Assembly: GCF_031755915.1 (NCBI RefSeq)
Contig: NC_083379.1
Coordinates: forward strand, 13,749,501 to 13,813,500
From: Ziziphus jujuba
Lineage: Eukaryota; Streptophyta; Magnoliopsida; Rosales; Rhamnaceae
DNA length: 64,000 bases
Direction: 5' to 3'
The notes under the pieces are model-generated. The model saw nothing but the letters and a program-made list of their open reading frames with translations. It did no database searches and was not told the DNA's origin. Positions within the stretch are counted from its first letter, which is position 1, and the number at the start of each line of letters is the position of its first letter. The position numbers and the translations under genes are program-made. Of the stretch, positions 1 through 11,877 are shown in pieces.

Positions 1-152
1 AATCATGGAAGCAAACAATATTTTTCTTCTCTGATCATGTGCAACGAAATGTCAAAACTCCACTTGCAAGAAGGCGCAAAGTTTGTGAAAGATGAATTCA
101 AATAAAATGTACATTTTTATTGTCACTAGAAAGAGAAATGTAACCAAATAAG
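1..152. other. left flank of copia insertion, no gene seen
   Basis: AT-rich host sequence with no open reading frame I can support. Its last five bases (148-152, ATAAG) are the left copy of the target-site duplication made by the copia element. The same five bases recur at 5043-5047, where the host sequence resumes. Confidence 0.7.
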
Positions 153-383
153 TGTTGGAAGATTCTGTACATATGTGTTTGATTATGTGTTTATTTATTT
201 ATTTATTTTAGGTAGTTATGAGCTGTACAGATATTTAGGAATCAGTTTTATTTTATTTTATTTATATTTAGAATTAAGAGGATTTATTACCTATTATGTA
301 TCCTAGAAAAGGTTATAAAACCTAATGTACAGAAGCATAATAAAAATATCCCATTATTCACATTCTTCTGTTTCTATTTTATA
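153..383 (+). repeat. 5' LTR of copia element
   Basis: Begins TGTTGGAAG and ends TTTTATA, where the primer site starts. It contains AT-rich tandem TTTA units (about 190-215) and an AATAAA-like signal near 339. It is identical to the 3' LTR at 4812-5042. Confidence 0.95.
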
Positions 384-395
384 TGGTATAAGAGA
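384..395 (+). other. primer-binding site (initiator Met-tRNA type)
   Basis: TGGTATAAGAGA lies directly after the 5' LTR. It resembles the common plant copia site TGGTATCAGAGC, complementary to the 3' end of initiator tRNA-Met, with differences at positions 7 and 12. Confidence 0.8.
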
Positions 396-429
396 AGGTT
401 AAATCTCTCTGTGAAAAAATGCGGCGGCG

Positions 430-509
430 TAAACAGTACCTACGTGAACAGTAATCCGCATGAACAGTATCCTCGCCGCATGAACAGTATCCTCGCGTAA
501 ACAGTACTT
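430..509 (+). repeat. leader repeats (R)AACAGTA in copia 5' UTR
   Basis: The short untranslated leader between primer site and gag holds five copies of AACAGTA (near 432, 447, 463, 483, 500). Two of them sit in a longer near-exact repeat of about 20 bp, GCATGAACAGTATCCTCGC. The block is much more GC-rich than the LTRs. Confidence 0.8.
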
Positions 510-529
510 TCTGCGTTTCTGCACTAAAA

Positions 530-3500
530 ATGTCCGAAATCACATCCAATTTTCAGCCCCAGTCTTCTCAATCTGAGCCTCAGATTGCCCGGAATTTACC
601 TGAAAGTCACCCTTTTCAGATCACTACAATCCGACTAAATGGTGACAATTTTCTCCGGTGGTCACAATCTGTTCGCATGTATATCAGAGGAAGAGGGAAA
701 ATTGGCTATATCACAGGAGACACAAAGAAGCCCGATGTGAATGATCCAACCTATGCTATTTGGGATGCTGAAAATTCCATGGTAATGACATGGTTGGTTA
801 ATTCTATGGCTGAAGAGATAGGGGCAAATTATCTTTGCTATTCTACAGCCAAGGAATTATGGGATAGTATCTCACAGATGTACTCAGATTTAGAGAATCA
901 ATCCCAAGTTTACGAATTAACTCTACAACTTGGAGATATTCGCCAAGGTGAGGACTCTGTGACTAAATATTTTAATTCTCTTAAGAGAATTTGGCAGGAC
1001 CTGGATTTATTCAACGATTATGAGTGGAAGTCACCCGATGACTGCAATTACTACAAGAAGATGGTGAATGTTGGCCGAGTCTTCAAGTTTCTTGCAGGTT
1101 TAAATGTTGAATTTGATGAGGTTCGTGGCCGGATTATTGGAAGGAATCCTTTGCCCCCAATTGGTGAGGTATTTGCAGAAGTACGTAGAGAAGAGAGCCG
1201 GAGACAAGTGATGCTCGTGAAGAAGACTGCAAGTACAACCGGACCTGTGGAAGGATCAGCCCTAATTATATCCGAAGCCCAAGCCAGTCGAAAGTCATTC
1301 CAAAATCAGCGGGTTGGAGACAAGTATAACCTACGCTGTGATTACTGTGGGAAACCTCGCCATACTCGAGAGAATTGCTACAAGTTGCACGGTAGACCAC
1401 CCATCGGAAGGATGAGCAAATCTGGTGAACAGCGTTTACCCTTAGCAAACGAGGCAGAATCATCTCCATTCAGTAAAAAACAACTAGATCATCTTCTTAA
1501 ACTTCTAAAATCTTATTCGTCACCTAATACTCCTGTCGGGTCTATGGCACAAACAGGTAGCAATTCTTTGGCACTCTCAGTTCTAGGAAAATCATATCCT
1601 TGGATCATAGATTCAGGGGCCTCTGATCATATGACAAGTTACTCTAACCTGTTCAGTTCCTATTATCCTTGTTCTGGTATTGAAAAAGTGAGAATAGCTG
1701 ATGGTAGTTTGTCATCTATTGCAAGAAAGGGAAACATTAAAATTTCTGAAAAAATTACTCTAAAATCTGTTTTACATGTTCCAAAACTTGCCTGCAATCT
1801 TCTTTCTGTCAACAAACTATCTAAAGATACTAATTGCTCCATTCTCTTCTTTCCTTCCATTTGTATTTTTCAGGACCAGAACTCGGGGAAGATGATTGGA
1901 ACTGCTAGAGAGATAAATGGGCTCTACTACTTTGATGAAACCGCTATTGGTAATAAAAAAGTTCATGGCCTAAGTAGTACTAGTTCAAACCCTGTCTATG
2001 ATCAAGTTATATTATGGCATAAAAGATTAGGACATCCTAGTTTTCCATATCTTAAATATTTATTTCCTAAATTATTTAAAGGAATTGATTGTTCGAAACT
2101 TCATTGTGAGTTTTGTCATTTGGCTAAAGATCATCGAGTTTCATTTCCAATAAAATCTTATCTTGCTTCAAAACCATTTTATTTGTTTCATAGTGATGTT
2201 TGGGGTCCTTCTAAGGTTACTACACTTTCTGGCAAAAAATGGTTTGTAACTTTTATTGATGACCATACAAGGGTGTGTTGGGTTTACTTGTTGGAAAAAA
2301 AATCAGAGGTTGAACAAAGATTTAAAGAATTTTTCCTAATGATTGAAAATCAATTTCAAACCAAGATTGGTATTTTAAGATCAGATAATGGGACTGAATA
2401 CTTTAATAAATATTTAGGAGCATTTCTGACCCAAAAAGGTATTATTCATCAATCAACTTGTCGTGATACACCACAACAGAATGGAATTGCTGAAAGAAAA
2501 AATAGACATCTTCTTGAGGTAGCTAGAGCCATCATGTTTTCTATGAATGTACCTAAATATCTATGGGGAAATGCAATCCTAACTGCTTGTTATCTAATAA
2601 ATAGAATGCCATCTAAAGTTCTAAAATATGAAACACCTTTACAGATTCTGAAAACTTTTTTTCCCACATCTCGGATAACTGTAGATCTTCCTTTAAAAGT
2701 GTTTGGTTGCGTTTGTTATGTGTATATACCAAATGTTTTTCGCTCTAAACTAGATCCTAAAGCTGAAAAATGTGTTTTCCTTGGTTATGCGTCTAACAAA
2801 AAAGGATACAAATGCTTTAATCCAGTTACACAAAAGTTTTTTGAGAGTATGGATGTACACTTTGTTGAGGACCAACCTTTCTTTCAAAAAAATTCTCTTC
2901 AGGGGGAGAACATAACAAAGGAAGATAATTTTTGGAAAACTTTACCTATTCCAGAAAAATTTATACCTTTAATTATTTCTGATAAGCAAATACCGGAAAC
3001 AGTTGTTGAAAGAATGGAACCGAGTGATAGTACCCTTAATCTAAATTTGCCAGATATTACATTATCAAAAACAGGGGGAGAAGTACTACAAACAGATAAC
3101 AATTCTCATCCTGAACTTCAGTTTTATACCAGGAAGAGGTTTCATAAAGGTACTACTGTTCCAGTTGTTCCTCCAGCAGAAGTCCAATCCAATTTGCCGA
3201 GTGAAGGTCCTATAACTCAAAGTAAGCCTTCGTCTACTCATATTCCATCTGTTTCTCATAATTTGCCTAATCCATCATCCTCAGATCTTGATCTCCCAAT
3301 TGCATTAAGAAAAAGTACCCGAGCTTGCACAAAACATCCTATTGCAAAATACTTGTCATATGAAAGATTATCACATACTCATAAAGCATTTGTGTCTAGG
3401 ATTTCTAATATGTATGTGCCAAGAACTGTTCAGGAAGCATTAGATGATTCGAAGTGGAGGTTAGTTGTGATGGAAGAGATGAATGCTCTCGAAAAAATAA

Positions 3501-4804
3501 TACGTGGAGTATTACTGATCTACCTCATGATAAGAAGACAATTGGTTGCAAATGGGTGTTTACAGTGAAGTGCAAAGCTGATGGAAGTGTGGAAAGATAC
3601 AAAGCAAGACTCGTAGCAAAAGGATTTACCCAAACTCATGGTATAGACTACCAAGAAACTTTTGCGCCTGTTGCTAAAATTAACTCCATCAGAATACTTC
3701 TTTCTCTTGCAGTAAATTTCAATTGGCCACTTCGTCAGTTCGATATCAAAAATGCTTTCTTGAATGGAGACCTAAAGGAAGAAATATATATGGACCTACC
3801 ACCCGGATTTGAAGAAAGTCTTGGAAGAGGCAAAGTTTGCAGTTTAAAAAAATCCTTATATGGGTTGAAACAATCACCAAGAGCATGGTTTGAACGATTT
3901 GGGAATGTAGTAAAGAGGCACGGATTCTCACAAAGCCAAGCTGATACTTTATTTTTCAAGCACTCCACCGAGGGTAAGATAGCGGTTTTGATAGTGTATG
4001 TAGATGATATTATAATTACTGGAAATGATCTGTTCGAGATTAACAAGCTGAAGAATAAGCTTGAGGTTGAATTTGACATTAAAGACCTCGGAAAGCTTAG
4101 GTATTTTCTAGGGATGGAGTTTGCAAGGTCCAAGGAGGGAATTTTCATCAACCAACGAAAATACATTCTTGATTTGCTCAAAGAAACAGGGATGACAGGT
4201 TGTAGTAAGCCAATTTATGCATTCACCTGGATCTACTCATTTTGAAGCTGTGTTCAGGATTTTGAGATATCTAAAAGGAACTCCGGGAAAAGGACTTTTG
4301 TTCAAAAATAGGGGTCATCTTCAAGTTGAAGCCTACACAGATGCAGATTGGGCAGGTGATATAAATGATAGAAGATCTACCTCAGGCTACTGCACTTTGA
4401 TAGGAGGGAATTTGGTCACTTGGAGAAGCAAAAAACAGAATGTTGTAGCAAGGAGTAGTGCAGAGGCAGAATTCCGCTCTGTTGCACATACCTTTTGTGA
4501 AGTGTTATGGATCAAAAGACTCCTAGAAGAGTTGAAGATTTCTACACCAGCACCTATTAAAGTCTATTGTGATAACAAGGCAGCTATTTCCATAGCTCAT
4601 AATCCAGTTCTACACGATAGAACAAAACATGTAGAAGTGGATAAACATTTCATCAAGGAGAAGATAGACAGCGGTGTGATATGTATGTCTTACATACCCA
4701 CCATGAGCCAAGTAGCAGATGTTCTTACCAAAGGACTTCCTAGAGGGCAGTATGAGAACTTAGTTAGCAAGCTTGCCATGAGTGATATATTCATGCCAGC
4801 TTGA
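530..4804 (+). pseudogene. copia gag-pol polyprotein, broken by a frameshift and a deletion
   Basis: From the ATG at 530 one frame runs to 3568. It holds a Gag domain (about residues 30-220), a CCHC zinc knuckle (C-x2-C-x4-H-x4-C near residue 269), the protease motif DSGA (Asp near residue 361), a GAG-pre-integrase HHCC region and an integrase core ending in an NGIAERKNR motif. Near 3490, in a run of six A, pol shifts frame and continues to 4245 with reverse transcriptase, including KARLVAKGF, LYGLKQSPRAWF and the catalytic YVDD near 4000. Near 4210 an internal deletion, about 70-80 codons judged against typical copia RT, joins RT to the end of the RT-RNase H connection in another frame. RNase H runs 4217-4804 with TDADWAG and ADVLTKGLP. 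No intact polyprotein can be read from this copy. Confidence 0.95.
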
Positions 4805-4811
4805 GGGGGAG
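4803..4811 (+). other. polypurine tract
   Basis: GAGGGGGAG immediately precedes the 3' LTR and directly follows the RNase H stop codon. This is the expected position and composition for second-strand priming. Confidence 0.85.
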
Positions 4812-5042
4812 TGTTGGAAGATTCTGTACATATGTGTTTGATTATGTGTTTATTTATTTATTTATTTTAGGTAGTTATGAGCTGTACAGATATTTAGGAA
4901 TCAGTTTTATTTTATTTTATTTATATTTAGAATTAAGAGGATTTATTACCTATTATGTATCCTAGAAAAGGTTATAAAACCTAATGTACAGAAGCATAAT
5001 AAAAATATCCCATTATTCACATTCTTCTGTTTCTATTTTATA
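4812..5042 (+). repeat. 3' LTR of copia element
   Basis: Identical to 153-383 and followed by the second ATAAG target duplication at 5043-5047. Confidence 0.95.
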
Positions 5043-5278
5043 ATAAGGAACATAAGAACAAAACCAAAAGGCTTAAAGGTCATTCTTTTAGTAACCTGGC
5101 AATGGCAGCAGTAATGGATAAAAGGTGTCTGTATGGTTACCTAGGTCTGCCAAATATGAAGCTTCCTTTTCAATATATATTAAGTAATTTAGTTAAACAT
5201 TTTTCATCTACACCAAAGATTCCAAAATGCAGCTAGTATTTTTTTCAGAAAGCATTTTTGATAAGCAAAGAAAAAATA

Positions 5279-6182
5279 TAGGATTCATATGTCGAATTGA
5301 TTCAAGATCTACTGCCTTAAAAGTATACGGTCAAGTTGGGTTTCTCATACTGTATACTAAGGCCCTATTTATTTGAATTCCATGAACTTCCTGAATCATG
5401 TACAAATTAGTATCAGAGCTAACAGCTAAAGATCTTGGACCAAGATAGATCTCAAAGAAGTGAGGTATTGCAACCCAGTGAGAAGGTATGCGGTAAGCAA
5501 CACAACTCTTCAAGCAAGTTCAAGTCTGTTGTGTTAGGATCAAATCAGTGGGCTTCCCAAGGATAGAATTATAGAGGACAAGAGCCACCACGAAAGATGG
5601 AGTATTCAGTATCGGACTCTCCTAAGACATGATGCAGAATGGAATAACAAGCCAATGAAAAGATAAATATTGGACTCTCTTAGGCTGATCCCTTAAAATG
5701 ATAGAGTATTCAACTCTAATGAACAGAACCTTTCAATAGGATAACAAGCCATTGAAGGATGGAGTCTAAGACACCCCATGTTGAGCTGTTGAACGAGATA
5801 ACAAGCCGCTAAAGGATGAATTATTGAACTTTATTGCACAGAGCCACTGAATCATGGAAAATTGGACTCTCTTTGGCTGAACCATAGAATGACTTAAAAG
5901 CCACTAAAGGATGGTGCAGCAAAGTGGGTACAAAGTCAAACATGGAGCTACTCAAAATGCCTAAAACCTGAAAAAAAAACCCATATATAAAGAGATGTAG
6001 AGACCAACAAAAGTGGAATAAAAGGTAAACAATACAGTACCAAGAAAAAAAAAATGATGTAGGATTGATATACTGGATAAGTCTAGGACCTAAATGGCTC
6101 AAGTTTTTGGTCAAGTTGGGTCTCATGTGCATATTATGGCATATTAATTTGGACTCCTCAATCACCCAAATCATAAAAATTA
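5279..6182 (+). mobile_element. decayed TRIM-like LTR element
   Basis: Two degenerate direct repeats of about 130 bp (roughly 5279-5408 and 6059-6182) share TAGGATT.ATAT at the start, GGTCAAGTTGGGT..CTCAT in the middle and AAATCAT/AATCATG-like ends. Just after the first copy is TTAGTATCAGAGCT (5408-5421), a close match to the Met-tRNA primer site, and an A-rich tract precedes the second copy. The 640-bp interior has no coding frame. It carries four diverged copies of a TAACAAGCCNNTGAAGGAT-type motif (about 5646, 5740, 5797, 5889). Small size, terminal repeats, primer site and lack of coding fit a terminal-repeat retrotransposon in miniature. Terminal boundaries are approximate. Confidence 0.5.
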
Positions 6183-6528
6183 ATCTCATGTAATTTTACA
6201 TTTCATGGTCCAACTTTTGAACAAAATACTATCTCATATGCATGAGTTATTATTGGTTCGTTCAAGTCAATCTAATGTAACTCCACAATACAGAAAAGTT
6301 AAATTCCAAGAAAACATTTAATGCATAGTTCTCATTTTTCAGAAATGTGCAGCACTACTAAGATAAACTTCATTACTTTCACTACTTATGCATCTCCAAC
6401 CACCAAAAAAATAAAATAAAAAAATAATAATAATAAGTGAAATAGAGGAATAAAACAATAGTAAGTGCAATATTTTTATTCTTAATTTTTTTTATTTTTT
6501 TGCATTCTGCCATGACAAACCTACTAGT
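6183..6528. other. spacer, 3' side of RPI4-like gene
   Basis: AT-rich, with an AAATAA/AATAAT-rich stretch near 6410-6440. It probably contains the 3' UTR of the minus-strand gene that ends near 6529. No other gene seen. Confidence 0.5.
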
Positions 6529-9001
6529 CTACCGAAAGGACTGTTGTTTTTCATGCTGAAAGTGATATCTGCCAATCTGTGAATCAAACAATATGCATAC
6601 CTAATCTATAAAACATAAAGAGTCTACAAAGGAACAAAAACCTTACGGGAATTTGGAAATGACTCCATGGTCCACAACCCCATCAATGTTATCAAGGCTT
6701 TTAGCTACATCACCTGAAAATTATAGTTTATACAAGCAATCAAAAGTATTCTCCAACCACAGTAAGCCATGTTCAAACAGGAAGAAGAATGTCCGAGACC
6801 TACCAAGACTTTGTATGGGAGATGTGAAAATGACATCAAGAACATTGTGTCCTTCTTTGGTAAGTAGGGGGAAGTCACCCCCCATTGGACCTGCATGCCC
6901 TATTGCTGGTCTCCTCCATACCTTCGTTTAGAAGGGAGAAAATGGTACTATTATCAGCAGCTTCTTCCGCATAATGAACACTAAACAATACTTAAATTCT
7001 ACCAAAAACTGGAGTCATTGATGTAAGAAAACACCTGTTTCTAATGCTAAATAAATAAAATAAAGGAACATTTGTTGACAGAATTTTGCACATATCATTT
7101 ATTTTCTTGCACATACACAGAAAAGCTTCATCAATTAGACATCTAAGCAACTGGCCAGGATAAAACTTCTGACAGTAACTAAAGTCTAGGCATTGCTAAA
7201 CCAGACTGAATACCCTGCCTTGAAGCTGCCATTATTGCACACTGTGCAAATAAGAATACCTGCATCAAGCTAAGAGAGTGGCTAAACCTACACGAAATTA
7301 ACTATAATTGTGTGTGAATAACTACATTTTTTATGGCCAAAGAAGGTCGTGCATGCGAGATCATTTGGGTTCCTGGCCATCTGATGACTCTTTAACTGTG
7401 AAGTAAAGGTGATAGGTGATACATTCTACCCATCTAAAATAAAGAAGAAGAATAACTATTTAAGATATTAAAAGAAACAAAAGCAAAGGCAAGGAAATAT
7501 TTGTAGAGAGCAAACCTCTGCATCACCCAAAAACAGATCATCAATCTCTTCCGCAGTTTCCAACCAGTTAAGCTGAAATATAAAATTGAATCTTATTGTC
7601 ATCTTACGTAATGTTACATTTACTCTGGTATTTTATGTTTCATATACACAAAAAAGGTGATAAATTTAGCAACTTACAGACTGAACTAAAACTGGAACAG
7701 AACCATCCAGACCACCTTTGTACTTGTTTTTTGTGATCATGAACACAAGTTTACCTGCAGTATTTAATATACTCTGCAAGCGGAAAGGGGAAAAAAAAAT
7801 TGTTCAGTTATATCTTAACAAATTCCCTCTTCTGTAGCTTCAGCTTTACAAGCCTACAGACAAAAAAAATATATATATATATCCTGAGATTTCTGACCCA
7901 CCTTCTGTTGGATAATGGACTCATCACCTTGCAAACTCCGACGACCAATGATAGCGGTAAGTGTTCCTTCTTCTATAACATCAGCATCATCAAATGCAAA
8001 ATCAATCTACAAAGAAGCAAGTTAAAAATGACATTCTACTAACATTTAACGCTCAAATAATATCATACTGATCGCACATTCAGAATGGTGCAGGCATTTT
8101 GTTCTACCCACGTCTCTATGGCTTATGAATCCGTCACTGCAGTCTGCAGCTTTAATTTTCAAACATTTCCCAGGGAATGCATGCTCAAAATGCATTGAAT
8201 TGCTTGTTATTCATTTTTGACAAACCCACAAGCAAGGAGAACATTCCAAAACATCTAAGAGTCGCAAACCACCAGTTAAAAAACAAAATTTGTTTTAGAG
8301 GTTAAGAATTTGTGCACACTTGGGAACTGTCTTGGTAGTAATCCAGTGGAATTCCTGCTTTTGCTGCCTCACTCGCACTTGCAGCACACCTGCGTAGAAA
8401 CAAACCAACATGTTACAGAACTAATTGGAGAAGTTGATTGAAATATAATATCAACAAAAAACAAAATTGGTGGCAAAGAAACTAAGAAATTGAAAACAAA
8501 GTATTTATATATACTTAGGAAGATAAAAGAAAGATATATAAAACTCACGTGGGAATCCCCACTAAATCTCTAAAAGCACCCACACGAAGCTGCCGACCCA
8601 GATACTCTATAGCCATGGCAGAAGCTTGACCAGACCCCAAACCAATTACCATGCCGCTTTTTATGTAAGTATCCACCTATAAAAAATAAATAAATAAATA
8701 ACCCACAACCCAAAATTCGAACATTTGCTTTGTTTTCTCTCTAAATATTCTAAAAATGGAAATTTTCAAGGAAATAATGAAAAAAACCATAACATACAGT
8801 GTGGTGGGCAGCTCGAAGAAGTGCAGAGGCATCAGCGAGACTTGAAGAAGCAGTGATTCTCAGACAGTGAATAGTACTGCTCCTCCTCCTGCAATTTGAA
8901 TAATTTGCAGAGCAATGCAGAGAAGTAGAAGAACAACAAGCCAATGGAGCTGAAGATGATGAAGCTGTTGCTGCCATTGATGGTATAGCAAAGGACACCA
9001 T
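6529..9001 (-). CDS. RPI4: ribose-5-phosphate isomerase 4-like protein, plastid (RpiA-fold)
   Basis: Nine exons on the minus strand: 9001-8798, 8676-8549, 8389-8320, 8006-7902, 7773-7678, 7572-7516, 6921-6804, 6713-6647 and a short last exon to a TAG at 6529; about 294 residues. The start is ATG at 9001. The first 68 residues are Ser/Ala-rich, as in a chloroplast transit peptide. The body has the sugar-phosphate loop GLGSGQASA (about residues 80-88), VGIPT (about 108-112), FDDADV (139-144), [12 protein letters not shown] and [13 protein letters not shown]. RpiA enzymes interconvert ribose-5-P and ribulose-5-P in the Calvin and pentose-phosphate pathways. Here the DGADE motif reads DDADV, and the segment holding the catalytic Glu reads IIQQK, with Gln168 at the Glu position by my alignment. 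Activity as an isomerase is therefore doubtful. The last acceptor is uncertain: two AGs (CACAG, GGCAG) give different C-termini. Confidence 0.88.
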
Positions 9002-10455
9002 TCTTTCACCACCTGTGGAATAGGCTCACCTTCTTCAAATCTTTAGCCACTTTCTGTGGACCCGGTTCGGTGTAGCCGGTTTGGCGAACCTTCTTCGTCA
9101 AACAAGAGTGGACCAGGCTCATCAATGATAAAATCAGCTCGCCACTTTAGGCCCAACCATAATTCAACTCAAAAACACTTCTTTTTAGAACCTTTTAAAA
9201 TGAAGATTGGGTTGGCCTGCAGAACTATTTTAAATTCGGTCCAATCCGATTAGACAAGATTTAAATAGTAGGTTTCTTTTTACCCAATCCAATTTTTATT
9301 TTTTTAATTTTTCGCTTAAACCATTTTGATATAGAGTTATATGAACTTCTCTAGATCCCGTCTGCCCCATTAATGTTTTTTTTTTTTTTTTCTTTTGGAA
9401 CATTATAAAATATTCAAAATTTATTTTCTATATGATTCGAATCCATGCGAATCCATGCCCTCATAACATAAGATGTTTTACTACTGAAGTTAACTCTCTC
9501 CATCTCCTATTAATGTTTCTTTAAATAAAATTTTGAAGTCATATTTTTTGTTTAAAAAAAAAGAAAAGCTCTTATTACTGAAAATTTTATGAGGAGAATA
9601 ATTCTCTAATTTCATATAAAACTTAAATTTTTATAGGTGGTTGGATAAAAATAACAATAAAACCATTTTCATGGATGAATAATTGGAAAATTTATGACGT
9701 ACACCATCTTTAATTGGACAAATCTAGTACATGTTAAACCCAGGAAGGCAATGAATGTAGATGGTGAGTCTTATATAAGTATAATAGAAGCTTTAAAGAA
9801 CCATTAATGAATGCAGGAAAAAATAGAGTACAAACATTTGTTAGACGAATCTTTTTCAAAAATTGACAGCTCCCAATTAATAACAAGTATTTCAATATCA
9901 ATTTTGACATCCTACGAATTCAATGTGGGACACACTTTAAATTGAGAAGATGTATAACGTTACACCCCACAAATGTCCAAAGGAACAGCTATTTAAACAC
10001 CCCAATATTCCTCTCTCATAGATAACCATTGGGCAATACTTGGAGAGCAAAAATAATGCATGCGATCCATAATTAATTGTCAATATCCCCATCAGAAGGG
10101 GATTCTCTTAATTACTCCCTATAAGATTCACCAAAAAAAAAAAAGAAAAAGAAAAAAAAAACCCATTTGGTCAAACTTCAAAGTATCAAAATAATGCCTA
10201 TTTTCAGTATACATTCCCAGTATCATTGTATAGTACTTGCAAACTTTATTAGTATTAGTTTTTGACTAATTAGTAACACTAATGATAGATATTTCGATAA
10301 AGGGATATCATAATTAGCAAATGGATAAAAGATAATCACGTTTGTCTCCCCTAAAAATTTAGAAAGATATTATTTTATTTGTCCATTATTTTGTCACTAA
10401 AACTTGGTTTTCTAAATAGAAGGAATAATGGGCCAACGGTAAACGCAATTTGCTT

Positions 10456-10514
<59 letters not shown>

Positions 10515-11877
10515 TTTGTCACATGGAAAGAGAAAAAACAAAGAAAAAAAATGAAAAGAAAAGGAAATGATATGGATTTTTTACCTCCAAAAAGATAGAG
10601 AAAACCTAATGATTGTGGAATCGGGTTCTTTTGGAGACACTAAAAACCCTTTAACGACTATTATATAACACGGTCACAAACAGGGTATGATGGTTGTGTT
10701 ATGGTGGCATCTGGCCTACCACTTTGTGAGGAAAAAAATAAAGAGAGATTGTGTGAAGAATATGAGGAAATCACTAGGAAAATTTTCATTCATATAAAGG
10801 AGATAAAAAGAAAAGCATAGATGAATTATGAGCAATAAAAAGATTCCAAAACATGGAACTAGAATCCTATAAAAATTTTCTACTCATTTTCTTTGCACTT
10901 TTCTTTTCACATGTGCAAGCACTCATCCATGGAAGTGTGTTTGTGTTGTTAACTCCACCACCATAGTCCATAAACCACCGTCCCACGACAACCCCACCAA
11001 CCTCCATTTTTTTTCTCCTTCTTTTTTCCACCTTTTTTTTACTCCTTTCAGTCTTTCTCTTTCTGCAAGTTATGTCACGGGTGGTCTTAAAAAAATTGGA
11101 ACGTTGGGGGCAAATAGACAACCACATGCTAGAAGGGCCAAATTGAGAATGCTGACCCATCAGCCTACCATCACTGTATGTACATGACTACATGGAAGTG
11201 GCTGCGTATACATTACATATATACACACATTGAAAGTGTAATTTTGTAGGAGAAGATAATGTGTTTTTAATTTGAGTATGTATGTCCAAAAAAGATGATG
11301 AAGAAACACTCTAAAATACAGAAAAAGACACCAAAAACTCTTTCAACAGTCTAAAATATGGAAACGACAACAAAAGAAAAATGATCGTTTTTATTTTTTT
11401 GCTTTTCTACTCGTGAAAAAATAAACAAAACGTTCAACTACACAGCACCCAAGAAAGTTTTATGTAGATTCTCTAATACTTCTTAGCAGTCCAGCTATTA
11501 ATACCGACTTCCTTTCTTTTCTATTTTCTCTTTCTTACATCAAAAAGTGAACGAAAGGTGGTCTTTTTCAACGAAAAGAGTCTTTCTTTCTCGACCATCT
11601 CACTTCGTTTCCGTGAATGCTTATGCGATTTTCCACTTTCCCATCTTAGTAATGTTTGCATTTCAGTAAAGGGTACTTTGGTTTTCTGGGTTTTTCTTTA
11701 AGTCTGTGCCATTGACATTGGTTAAAAATACTGGGGAGGAAGAAGCTTGCTTTTTGGGGAAAAAAAAAATAAAAATGGAAGACTTGGGTTTTTGAGGAGT
11801 TGAGCTAAAAAAGCGATTTTGTTCATCTGGGTCTGTTTGTTTACTGGGAAAATTTTCCTTCTTTTTCGGTTTCCAAA
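9002..11877. other. intergenic spacer between RPI4-like gene and subtilase
   Basis: Divergent promoters must lie here, with RPI4-like leaving to the left and the subtilase to the right. It is AT-rich with homopolymer runs and the TC microsatellite at 10458-10511. A 50-bp T-rich/AG-rich tract near 10990-11060 precedes the subtilase 5' leader, which is probably inside about 11560-11877. I see no credible additional gene. Confidence 0.5.
10458..10511 (+). repeat. (TC)27 microsatellite
   Basis: An uninterrupted TC dinucleotide run of 54 bp in the intergenic spacer. Confidence 0.98.

Larger units (their letters stand above)
153..5042 (+). mobile_element. Ty1/copia LTR retrotransposon, structurally near-complete, coding-defective
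   Basis: A 4.9-kb element bounded by two LTRs (153-383 and 4812-5042, 231 bp each) that I find identical base for base. It is flanked by the 5-bp target duplication ATAAG (148-152, 5043-5047). The domain order gag, protease, integrase, reverse transcriptase, RNase H is diagnostic of copia (Pseudoviridae-type) rather than gypsy. A tRNA primer site follows the 5' LTR and a purine tract precedes the 3' LTR. LTRs begin TG but end TA rather than the usual CA. Identical LTRs point to a very recent insertion, yet pol carries a frameshift and an internal deletion, so this copy was probably mobilised in trans. I did not assign a lineage. Confidence 0.97.

Noticed and set aside
3454..3568. Copia frame change as programmed ribosomal frameshifting
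   Set aside because: Plant copia elements usually encode one continuous polyprotein, and the shift lies between integrase and RT in a homopolymer run where indels are common. A second break near 4210 also argues for decay.
3735..4181. 148-residue minus-strand frame inside the copia RT
   Set aside because: Shadow of the conserved RT coding strand, with no domain of its own.
5279..6182. TRIM-like element as a Cassandra-type element carrying 5S rRNA sequence
   Set aside because: No 5S-like internal promoter boxes were seen in either terminal repeat.
10867..11160. 97-codon minus-strand frame upstream of the subtilase
   Set aside because: Lys-rich low complexity created by an AG/T-rich tract; no homology recognised.
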